Below are positions 17,063-24,924 of a DNA stretch of 64,000 bases, piece after piece. The position numbers and the translations under genes are program-made. This DNA is from CAZXEU01 sp965207385 (GTDB lineage: Bacteria; Bacteroidota; Rhodothermia; Rhodothermales; Bin80), in NCBI GenBank assembly GCA_965207385.1, contig CBDBLZ010000019.1, positions 62,001 to 126,000 of the forward strand. Reading direction: 5' to 3'. The number at the start of each line of letters is the position of its first letter. Positions within the stretch are counted from its first letter, which is position 1. The notes below the pieces were generated by a model. That model searched no databases, was not told the DNA's origin, and saw only the letters and a list, made by a program, of their open reading frames with translations.

Positions 17063-17438
17063 ATTGGGAATCTGCAAACGTTCAGCACGGGGCTTTGTCC
17101 CCCGGCCTGTTCTCAGTTGCCGGCACTCGCCGTCGCATGAATGGCTGAAGGAGGACAGGCAAGCTGCGCGTATTCTCCGGTGCAGCCATGCCCGCAGGCG
17201 CATTCCACGCAGAGTGGACTACTTGCCACGCTAGCCGCGGGGGCTGTGCAGTACTTGAGGCTTGACTGGTTCGGCGGGCATGCGGGCTCGAAAGTGAAGG
17301 TAATGTGCCGGCGCTGCATGCGGCACTTGGCGCCGAAGGGCATGACCTTGCGCGGCCCGGGACTCGTGTGACGGGTCCGGGAGCGCAGCACGGACGTTGC
17401 CGTATACGTGCTCAGGTGACGCCGAGTGCGCAGATCTC
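17063..17438. other. Divergent gap between yidD and hisI
   Basis: This is 376 bases between diverging genes. On the minus strand a frame from the ATG at 17343 to 17113 could encode 76 residues with seven cysteines, several clustered (CVECACGHGC); on the plus strand a 76-residue frame also exists. Neither resembles a known family, and the overlap makes it doubtful that both are real. No riboswitch or tRNA structure was recognised. Confidence 0.35.
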
Positions 17439-17798
17439 ATGCTACAAATCGTAAATCACGTAAGGTTCGACGAGCGCGGCCTGGTGCCTGTCGTGGTGCA
17501 GGACTCTGCCTCGGAAGAAGTGTTGATGTTGGCATATATGAGCAAGGAAACCTTGATCAAGACGATCGAGAGCGGCCTGATGACCTATTGGAGCCGGTCC
17601 AGATCACGGGAATGGGTAAAGGGGAAAACAAGCGGCAATTATCAGGAAGTGGATAGTGTGGCACTGGATTGCGACGGCGATACACTGCTGTTTCGCGTGC
17701 GGCAGATCGGGGAGGGTGCGTGCCATACCGGTCGCAGGTCGTGTTTCTTTCGGCGATCGGAGCTCGGCGGCGCGCCGTCTGGCGCAGATGATGCCTGA
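17439..17798 (+). CDS. hisI: Phosphoribosyl-AMP cyclohydrolase
   Basis: HisI opens the adenine ring of phosphoribosyl-AMP in the third step of histidine synthesis. From the ATG at 17439 the product has 119 residues: VVVQDSASEEVLMLAYMSKE, then TYWSRSRSREWVKGKTSGNY, the zinc/magnesium-binding VDSVALDCDGDTLLFRV and the cysteine-containing CHTGRRSCFFR. It is the stand-alone HisI form without the HisE pyrophosphohydrolase domain. No other his genes are adjacent. The stop lies 13 bases before the GTG of the downstream TPM lipoprotein. Confidence 0.93.
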   Translation: MLQIVNHVRFDERGLVPVVVQDSASEEVLMLAYMSKETLIKTIESGLMTYWSRSRSREWVKGKTSGNYQEVDSVALDCDGDTLLFRVRQIGEGACHTGRRSCFFRRSELGGAPSGADDA

Positions 17799-17811
17799 TC
17801 GAGGAGGGCCG

Positions 17812-18540
17812 GTGCGTTTTGTACTCATTGCGGTGTTTGTCCTCGCGGCGGCCTGCTCCGTGCAGGACGGAGGGCTGCGCCCGGACTGGGTGGCGGACCA
17901 GGCAGGCCTCTTGAGCGATGCAGAAGCGGCGGAGCTTCGCGATATGCTCGTGGCCTTGGAGGAACGTACTTCCGTGCGGCTGGTGAGCGTGTTTGTGCCG
18001 TCCCTGGAAGGCACGAGTATTGAGGGCTTCTCGCGGGGGGTGGCGGCGGACTGGGGCCTTGGCGATGCGCCGCTCAATAACTACATCGTGTTTTGCGTGG
18101 CAATGGCAGAGCGGCTGCGACACGTAGAGGCCGGAATGGGCATGCGCTGGAGCTTGCCGGAATCCATAGTGGACTCCTTGATGGTGGCGACTGCGCCGCA
18201 CTTCGTGGGTGGCAGGTATTTTGAGGGCGTTATCCAGATTCTCGAGCCTATCGCTGCCCTGATTGATACTGTTGAGTGGCGCACGGCATTCTACGATCTT
18301 GCGGACCTTGCAGCTGCTGCGGAAGAGGCAGAAGGGCAAATTGTAAGCTTCGAAGCCACGATTGCAGCTCTTGAAGAGGATGCCTTGCACGTTTCCGGAA
18401 GCGGCGTTCGGGCCAGCATTCTGATTGGGCCAACGGCTGCGCCAGGCCCGCTTTCGGTGGAAGACGTGCGCATTTTTCACGCCAGGGTGCTGCAAGCGCG
18501 GCCGCCCGTGCTTCTCTTGCTCGGTCTTGAGGAGATCTGA
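17812..18540 (+). CDS. TPM-domain lipoprotein
   Basis: This lipoprotein of about 242 residues starts at the GTG at 17812. That start is chosen because a purine-rich GAGGAGG sits 4 bases upstream and the resulting N-terminus (VRFVLIAVFVLAAACSVQDGG) is a textbook lipoprotein signal with lipobox LAAAC; an ATG at 17788 overlapping hisI is an alternative. Residues about 25-140 match the TPM domain (WVADQAGLLSDAEAAELRD, then NNYIVFCVAMAERLRHVEAG and MRWSLPESIVD). TPM proteins include predicted phosphatases and photosystem repair factors. The C-terminal third (about 150-242) matches nothing recognised and lacks the glycine-rich membrane tail that many TPM proteins carry. Confidence 0.8.
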   Translation: MRFVLIAVFVLAAACSVQDGGLRPDWVADQAGLLSDAEAAELRDMLVALEERTSVRLVSVFVPSLEGTSIEGFSRGVAADWGLGDAPLNNYIVFCVAMAERLRHVEAGMGMRWSLPESIVDSLMVATAPHFVGGRYFEGVIQILEPIAALIDTVEWRTAFYDLADLAAAAEEAEGQIVSFEATIAALEEDALHVSGSGVRASILIGPTAAPGPLSVEDVRIFHARVLQARPPVLLLLGLEEI

Positions 18541-18906
18541 CAGTTCTGGCTATTTCCACTGCGTATTCTCTAGCGCATGGCAAGGGCACGAGGCAAGGCG
18601 CGGCTTGGCCGCGTCGTGCGGAGGCGTATTGAGCATGGCTTCCCCTCGGGCGGCTTCGCGAATGCGGGTCCGTACGGGACATCCGGACATGTTTTCCTTC
18701 CTGGCGTGGCCGCATGGGGCAATGCCGGTCACGATTAGAGCGAGATCTTGCCTGACTGCTTCTGGAGAGATTGGGCATGGCGCAGAGCCGGGCTTTGCGA
18801 GGAGGCCAGACCGATCGCGTGGCCGCACGGCAAGACCCCCGGGCGGATTTCAGGCCGGGATCGTTAGGCTGTTTGCCGCGGTTATCGGTTATCAATTCTG
18901 AAACGG
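18541..18906. other. Intergenic gap without recognised feature
   Basis: These 366 bases between two same-strand genes contain no believable ORF, tRNA or riboswitch. The last 20 bases before the SGNH hydrolase are AT-richer (TTATCGGTTATCAATTCTG) and may hold its promoter, but no good consensus match was found. Confidence 0.4.
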
Positions 18907-20604
18907 ATGCGCGCATTACTCTTCAGGGTCGCGGCGATGGCGTTGCCCGTCGTCTTGCTGTTCGGCATTGAACTGGCCTGGCAAGTCGCTGCGCCCGAGA
19001 GGGCCTTCATTGCGGTTCCGGGGCGTCCGGAGTACATGACGATCAACCCGGAGCGCGGCGCTCGGTATTTCGAAGACTTCTTGCCGCAGGTGGCTTTCAA
19101 TCCCTTCCTGAAGGAAAAGCCGGCAGACGTGCTGCGCGTTGTTGCGCTGGGAGGCTCGTCCACTGCCGGATATCCCTTCCATTTCTATCACGCTTTCCCG
19201 GAACGGCTGGCGGCTGAGATTCGTGCGCGCATGCCTCTTCAGCGCGTCGAGGTCATCAATCTGGGGATGACGGCAGCCAGCAGCCACGTACTGCGCGATT
19301 TGCTGCCGGCGGTACTGAGTCTGGCACCGGATGCCGTGCTGATCTATGCCGGACACAACGAATATTACGGAGCGTTCGGGGCCGGCAGCGGCGCCCAGGG
19401 ACTCGGTCAGAGTCTCTTGCTGAAGCGGACGGCTGTCTGGCTGAGGAGGAGCAAGATCTTTTCGGCGCTGCTGGCCATTGCCACCCCGGACAGTGAAGGC
19501 GACCGCACCATGATGGCCCGGTCTGTAGGCGATGCGGCCATCGCCTGGCAAGGCAGCGTATACCACAGGGGGATCCGTCAATTCCGTGCCAACCTGGATG
19601 CCGTCCTTCGCGGATTCCGCTCGCGCGGCATACCGACCTACGTGGCCACGGTAGCCTCCAACCTCCAGGGCCAGGCGCCGCTCGGGCTGGACTCCTTGGC
19701 CTCAGAGGCGTTCCGGACAGGGCAGTCCCTCATGTCGTCCGACTCAACAGCGGCATGGACCGCATTCGAACGGGCCAAGGAGCGCGACGACGTGCGTTTT
19801 CGGGCACCTTCGGCTATCAACGACGCGATTCGGGAGCTTGCAACGCTGCGAGGTGCAACCGTGGTTGACGTGGCCGCCCTCGCGTGGCCTGACTCGCTCT
19901 TTACCGATCACTTGCACCCTACCGCTGCCGGGCATGCACGGATTGCACGGGCATTTGCCGGCGTGCTGGAAGCGTCTCCGGCCGTTCCTCCGCTCCGGAC
20001 GCGGCCGGACGGGCTCGAACGGGCGTACGCGGACTTGCAAATCGAACGCCTCAAGGGCGGATTTCCATTCACCAGGGGCCGTACGGCAGAGGATGAACTG
20101 CAGGCATTCCAGGACAATCTGCAGTCGCGCCTGCGCTCGGGCAAGCTGGCGGATTCGCTTGCGGCCCGCGTGGTTCTGGGTCAGGCGCCCTTGCCGCAGT
20201 CGCTGCTGCTTGCCGCAAGGGATGCACAGGCAGAAGGGGACACGCTCGGCGCCCTCTTCCACTTGCGCGCACTGATGTACTGGCAACCCTTCAATGCATC
20301 AGTGCGAAGAGAGGCTGTCGCTCTGGCTGCCGCAAATGCGCAGGATCTGGCACTGTCCGGCGAAATCATCCAGCTGGCCTGCGCACATGGGCCGGACACG
20401 GACTATCTCAATGCGCTTGCCGCTGTGCGTTTGCGGCAGGCAATGCCGGAATTGACGCGTACAATCCTGGCAGAAGTCGAAGCGCGCGATCCCGGCTCCT
20501 CGGTCATGTTGTACAACACAGCCCGGCTTCTGGTAATGACGGGGGACACCCTCGGGGCACGCGATTACTTCGACCGTTACCAGCGTGCGGTGTCCGGCAA
20601 TTGA
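18907..20604 (+). CDS. Membrane-anchored SGNH/GDSL-type hydrolase
   Basis: This is a 565-residue protein with an N-terminal signal anchor (LFRVAAMALPVVLLFGIELAW). The SGNH esterase/acyltransferase blocks follow: block I VVALGGSSTAGYPF (serine near residue 84), block II with INLGMTAASSH, block III YAGHNEYYGAFG, and block V FTDHLHPTAAGH with the catalytic Asp and His. The residues after about 360 form an alpha-helical region with repeated alanine-leucine helices resembling tetratricopeptide repeats. Proteins of this kind act on acyl groups of polysaccharides or lipids; the substrate here is unknown. A secreted GH5 glycosidase is encoded about 230 bases downstream on the same strand, which hints at a carbohydrate substrate but does not prove it. 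Confidence 0.83.
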   Translation: MRALLFRVAAMALPVVLLFGIELAWQVAAPERAFIAVPGRPEYMTINPERGARYFEDFLPQVAFNPFLKEKPADVLRVVALGGSSTAGYPFHFYHAFPERLAAEIRARMPLQRVEVINLGMTAASSHVLRDLLPAVLSLAPDAVLIYAGHNEYYGAFGAGSGAQGLGQSLLLKRTAVWLRRSKIFSALLAIATPDSEGDRTMMARSVGDAAIAWQGSVYHRGIRQFRANLDAVLRGFRSRGIPTYVATVASNLQGQAPLGLDSLASEAFRTGQSLMSSDSTAAWTAFERAKERDDVRFRAPSAINDAIRELATLRGATVVDVAALAWPDSLFTDHLHPTAAGHARIARAFAGVLEASPAVPPLRTRPDGLERAYADLQIERLKGGFPFTRGRTAEDELQAFQDNLQSRLRSGKLADSLAARVVLGQAPLPQSLLLAARDAQAEGDTLGALFHLRALMYWQPFNASVRREAVALAAANAQDLALSGEIIQLACAHGPDTDYLNALAAVRLRQAMPELTRTILAEVEARDPGSSVMLYNTARLLVMTGDTLGARDYFDRYQRAVSGN

Positions 20605-20835
20605 CGCATATCCGGACCAGGTAGTGCGGGCATCTCCAGAGGTCCGGACGATCGACAGAGCGCTTCGAGGCGGCGAATCTGCCCGTGAGTTGACTCTGCG
20701 ATTGGCCATGGGCTGCCAAGCCACCAACCGGGAATTGCCGCCGGATGCCCGACCGGAATGCTCATACGGGGCCGGGCAGCAAGAGGGGATCGAAGGCGCG
20801 GGGCACCGGTACCACCGGCAGTACAACTCCAGGCC

Positions 20836-23445
20836 ATGAATCGTACCTGCCTTGCTATTGCGCTCCTGATGTCGATCGTTGCAGGCCGCACCGAATTCGT
20901 GCACGGCCAAAGCAGTGCCGATTACACGGTTACATTTGCGTCCACGTGGAGCGAGGCCACGCATCCGGCCGGTTTTCCGGCCAGTCCGCATTTCTCAGGC
21001 CTGATAGGTGGCACCCATAACGAGCAGGTGTCTTTTTGGGCGACGGGCGGCACGGCCTCACTCGGGATCAAGCAAATGGCCGAACTGGGCGCCAAGGCCG
21101 CCCTGCGAGGCGAAGTACAAACCGCCATCGACAGCGGGAATGCCGAATTCGTGCTCTCCGGCGGTGGCATCGGCCGTTCTCCCGGTTCCAGGCGATTGAA
21201 TTTCAGCATGAGCCAGACTTTTCCGCTCGTGACGCTGGTCTCCATGCTGGCGCCGAGTCCGGACTGGTTTGTGGGTGTGCGCGACCTGCCCCTGTTTCAG
21301 GGCGGGCAATGGGTAGACACGCTGACGGTCGTGCTCTACGTATACGATGCCGGAACGGACAGCGGCTCGTCGTACGAATCGCCGAACCAGGTCACAAGTC
21401 CCCAGGAGCCCATCGCCCGGATCGAGACCTCTCCCTTCCTGGTGGCAGGACAGGTTCGACCGGTCGGTACGTTCTTCTTCCGGCTGGGCAGCGTCACTTA
21501 CGACCGGGCAGGGTACTTCGCCACGGATGGCCCGAATATCGTGGACTCGACGGGGAGTCCGGCTGTACTCAAGGGCGTCGGGCTCGGGGGCTGGCTGATG
21601 CCCGAGGGCTACATGCTGCACATCAGCGCTCCCGATGGCGGGTCGCCTCGCTCCATTCGGTCGCAGATTGTGGATCTGATTGGCGAATCGGGCGCGGATG
21701 AATTCTTTGAAGTCTATCGTGCCAACTACGTGGAGGAGAAGGATATCGCCGCCATCAGGTCATGGGGCTTCGACCACGTTCGCCTGCCGTTTCATTACGC
21801 CCTCTTTTATGATCCGGATACGCAGCAATTCAGGGAGGACGGCTTCGAGCTGCTTGACAGGTTTCTGGAGTGGTGCCGGATGCACGAGCTTGGCGTGATT
21901 CTGGATATGCACGCGGCGCCGGGGGCGCAAAGCGAGCACAATATCAGTGACAGTGACGGGGTCGCCCGGCTATGGACGGAGCCGGATACCTATTGGCCGC
22001 AGACCGAGGCCATCTGGCAGGAAATCGCGCGGCGCTACGTGGACGAGCGAATTATAATCGGCTACGATCTGCTGAACGAGCCCGTGACGCCGGACGGCGT
22101 GCCAGGGTCCGACCTTCGCGCGCTGTATGAACGCCTTGCGACTGCCATCCGGGAAGTCGACCCGCACCATATCCTGTTTATCGAAGGCAACTTCTTTGCC
22201 ACGCACTTTCCGGATCTCATACCGCCGTTCGATGACAACATGGTCTACGCTTTCCACAAGTACTGGAACGGTACGGGACTGAACTCCATCCAGTATCTGC
22301 TGGATATTCGCTCGCAGACGAACGTGCCGCTCTGGCTAGGAGAAACGGGCGAAAACTCCAACGTGTGGTACAGCGCCGTGGTGCGGCTGATGGATGAGCA
22401 CGCCATAGGATGGAATTGGTGGACGCACAAGAAGATCGAGGCGGTGACGAGCCCTCTGTCGGTGCCCTTTGCACCCGGTTACGCGGACGTGGTGAATTAC
22501 TGGCGCGGCGACGGATCCAGGCCCTCTCCCTTGCAAGCCCGGCTTTCGCTGCTGGGAATGGCGGAGGGACTCGACATGGACAACGCCACGACGCTCAGAG
22601 GCGTGCTTGCTGCCCTGTTCGACCCGGAATTCTCGACGCGTCGGACGCCATTCAAGGACCATGTCATCCCCGGTCAGATTCACGCTGTAGACTATGATCT
22701 CGGTCACCAGGGCGTGACGTACTTTGACACCGACTTCATGGCTACCAGCGGAACGCCCGGCGGTGGCAATACGGGTGGCAAGTACCGCAACGACGGAGTA
22801 GACATTGAGGAATCGACGGACCCGGAAGGCTTCGACTACAACGTGGGCTGGACAGAGCGGCTGGAGTGGCTGAGCTACACCGTGCACGTCGATACTGCCG
22901 CGCACTACGACTTAGACGTACGCGTTGCCAGCGCGACGGGCGGCGGCGCGTTTCGCCTGTTCCTTGATGGCGAAAGGATTGGTGAGGACGTCCAGGTCGG
23001 GCCCACGGGCGGCTGGCAGATCTGGGAATCCCGGCGCCTGGAGTCGGTAGCGCTGCCGCAGGGCAAGCATGAGCTGAGGCTGGTCATTCTCAGTCCGGGC
23101 GCCAATATCAATACGATGCGCTTTACCCGGAGCCCTGATCGCACGGACGTAGAAGCCCGCGAGTTGCCTACGGCCTTTGCGGTAACCTCGCTGTTTCCCA
23201 ATCCGTTCAGAGACATGCTCAACGTGGAATTCACGCTGCCCGCCTCGGGCCATGTACGTGCCCGGATTTTCGATTTGCTTGGCAGGAGCGTTTTCGAATC
23301 TCCGGAGGACATGTATGCCACCGGTCGGAATCGCCTATCACTGCGGCCGAGCCTGGCGGCGGGTGTATACTTTCTGCGCCTGGATCTGCACGCGGACGGG
23401 GAAAGGACCAGCATCGGCGTGCCCGTCGTCGTCGGTGCCAGGTAG
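20836..23445 (+). CDS. Secreted Spondin_N-GH5-CBM6-type glycosidase with T9SS tail
   Basis: This 869-residue multidomain protein is exported and probably surface-attached. From the ATG at 20836: signal peptide (1 to about 25); Spondin_N domain (about 30-216: YTVTFASTWSEATHPAGFP, WATGGTASLGIKQMAE, VGVRDLPLFQGGQWVD); glycoside hydrolase family 5 barrel (about 235-560) with FDHVRLPFHYALF, GVILDMHAAPG, the acid/base glutamate in YDLLNEP (residue 415), FHKYW and the nucleophile glutamate in LWLGETGE (503); a CBM6-like beta domain (about 614-765); and a C-terminal type IX secretion sorting domain starting LFPNPFRDMLNVEF (786). Both catalytic glutamates are present, so the enzyme should be active on a beta-glucan or related polymer. 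The N-terminal spondin domain is very unusual for a glycosidase. The stop is 4 bases from the converging oxidoreductase. Confidence 0.88.
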   Translation: MNRTCLAIALLMSIVAGRTEFVHGQSSADYTVTFASTWSEATHPAGFPASPHFSGLIGGTHNEQVSFWATGGTASLGIKQMAELGAKAALRGEVQTAIDSGNAEFVLSGGGIGRSPGSRRLNFSMSQTFPLVTLVSMLAPSPDWFVGVRDLPLFQGGQWVDTLTVVLYVYDAGTDSGSSYESPNQVTSPQEPIARIETSPFLVAGQVRPVGTFFFRLGSVTYDRAGYFATDGPNIVDSTGSPAVLKGVGLGGWLMPEGYMLHISAPDGGSPRSIRSQIVDLIGESGADEFFEVYRANYVEEKDIAAIRSWGFDHVRLPFHYALFYDPDTQQFREDGFELLDRFLEWCRMHELGVILDMHAAPGAQSEHNISDSDGVARLWTEPDTYWPQTEAIWQEIARRYVDERIIIGYDLLNEPVTPDGVPGSDLRALYERLATAIREVDPHHILFIEGNFFATHFPDLIPPFDDNMVYAFHKYWNGTGLNSIQYLLDIRSQTNVPLWLGETGENSNVWYSAVVRLMDEHAIGWNWWTHKKIEAVTSPLSVPFAPGYADVVNYWRGDGSRPSPLQARLSLLGMAEGLDMDNATTLRGVLAALFDPEFSTRRTPFKDHVIPGQIHAVDYDLGHQGVTYFDTDFMATSGTPGGGNTGGKYRNDGVDIEESTDPEGFDYNVGWTERLEWLSYTVHVDTAAHYDLDVRVASATGGGAFRLFLDGERIGEDVQVGPTGGWQIWESRRLESVALPQGKHELRLVILSPGANINTMRFTRSPDRTDVEARELPTAFAVTSLFPNPFRDMLNVEFTLPASGHVRARIFDLLGRSVFESPEDMYATGRNRLSLRPSLAAGVYFLRLDLHADGERTSIGVPVVVGAR

Positions 23446-23449
23446 CGGA

Positions 23450-24916
23450 TCAGACGATGTCGGTCGGTTGCCGTTCGGCAACGCGTCCGCGGTACCGGAA
23501 AAGGCGCTGAACGAGCCGGATGGTGCGCGGAGAAGCCCTGCGGGCGTACCATTGGTCAGCAGCGCGGCGCACGCCCTGTCCAAAAGTGGGGTACGGGTGA
23601 ATGGTGTCCGACAAACGCCTTAGCGTGATGCCCGCGCGCATGGCAATGACGACCTCGCAGATCAATTCTCCGGCTCGCTCGCCGAGAATCGCAGCACCCA
23701 GAATGCGGCCGCTGGCCGGGCGGGCGAACAGCTTTATGAGACCGCCCTCTGCTCCGTCAATGGTGGCGCGGTCCAGTTTGCTGTAGGGAAAGGCGTACGT
23801 GGAAAACCGGATGCCTCGCCGGGCCAATTCAGCTTCGCTGGCGCCAACATGGGCCAGCTCCGGATCCGTGAACACCACGCCCGGCACCGTTTTCTCGTCA
23901 AGGCTCCGGCGCACATGCAGAACGGCATTCGTTGCCGCAACGCGCGCCATGTGCTCGCTCATGTGCGTGTAGGCGTAGCGACCGGTTACGTCGCCGATGG
24001 CATAAATGTGGCGCACGCTGGTGCGGCACTGCCGGTTGATGCAGATGCCTTCGGAAGAGACGGTGACCCCTGCCCTGTTCAGGCCTAGGCCGGAGGTCCT
24101 GGCCTTTTTGCCGGTTGCTACGAGAAGCTGGTCGCAAACAGTGCGGTGCAGGCGGCCCTCGGCATCCAGATACCGGGCCTCTTGTCCTGCTCCTTCCTTT
24201 GCCACACCAACTACTTGTGCTCCTGTTACCAGCCGCACACCCTCGCCGGCCAGCCGGGCGTGCAGCCGTGCGGCCAGTTCGGCATCCAGGTCCGGAAGGA
24301 TGCGGCTCTTCTGTTCCAGCACCGTGACGCCGGATCCAAGTCTGGTGAATGCCTGGGCCAGTTCAACACCCACAGGCCCTGCGCCGATCACGGTCAGCCG
24401 CCGTGGCAGCGTCTCAAGCTCGAACACCGACTCGCTCGTCAGATACGGGGTCCCGGCCAGTCCGGGAATTGCCGGCACCGCGGGGTCCGCGCCTGTGGCA
24501 ATGACCATTGCGCGGCTGCGCACGGGGCCCCTGCCGGTCACTTCGACGGCAGCGGGATCCCGAAAACTCGCCGCGCCCTTATGCACTTCAACTCCCAGGG
24601 CAGCCATCCTGGCCGGGCTGTCCGCGTCGTCGTAGATGGTCTGCCGCAGCTGGTGGAGCTTCTCGCGAATGTAACCAAAGTCGACAGATACAGAGCCGCA
24701 AAGGATGCCGAATCGGCCGGCAGTGCGAACTGTCTGCGCTATGCCGGCGGCCTTTAGAAGCATCTTGCTTGGTACGCAACCCGTCCACGTACAGTCGCCG
24801 CCGAGCCTGCCGCGCTCGATGAGCAACGTCTTCGCTCCCAGGCTCGCTGAGATCCCGGACATGGTCAGGCCAGCCGCCCCGCCGCCAACGACGACTACGT
24901 CATAATCGGACGCCAT
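23450..24916 (-). CDS. FAD-dependent pyridine nucleotide-disulfide oxidoreductase (mercuric reductase-like)
   Basis: This 488-residue flavoprotein has the dihydrolipoamide dehydrogenase fold: FAD-binding VVVVGGGAAGL (about 7-17), redox-active cysteines in GGDCTWTGCVPSK, NAD(P)-binding VIGAGPVGVELAQ, second FAD motif HIYAIGDVTG, and a dimerisation domain with the active-site histidine in IHPYPTFGQGV. The GDCTWTGCVPSKML form and the HPYPT tail are typical of mercuric-reductase-like proteins of unknown substrate rather than lipoamide dehydrogenase (which has HAHPT). No N-terminal HMA domain or C-terminal cysteine pair is present, so mercury reduction is unlikely. The gene starts 8 bases after the DUF5916 gene and is probably co-transcribed. 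Confidence 0.88.
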   Translation of the reverse strand: MASDYDVVVVGGGAAGLTMSGISASLGAKTLLIERGRLGGDCTWTGCVPSKMLLKAAGIAQTVRTAGRFGILCGSVSVDFGYIREKLHQLRQTIYDDADSPARMAALGVEVHKGAASFRDPAAVEVTGRGPVRSRAMVIATGADPAVPAIPGLAGTPYLTSESVFELETLPRRLTVIGAGPVGVELAQAFTRLGSGVTVLEQKSRILPDLDAELAARLHARLAGEGVRLVTGAQVVGVAKEGAGQEARYLDAEGRLHRTVCDQLLVATGKKARTSGLGLNRAGVTVSSEGICINRQCRTSVRHIYAIGDVTGRYAYTHMSEHMARVAATNAVLHVRRSLDEKTVPGVVFTDPELAHVGASEAELARRGIRFSTYAFPYSKLDRATIDGAEGGLIKLFARPASGRILGAAILGERAGELICEVVIAMRAGITLRRLSDTIHPYPTFGQGVRRAADQWYARRASPRTIRLVQRLFRYRGRVAERQPTDIV

Positions 24917-24924
24917 CTGCCTGG

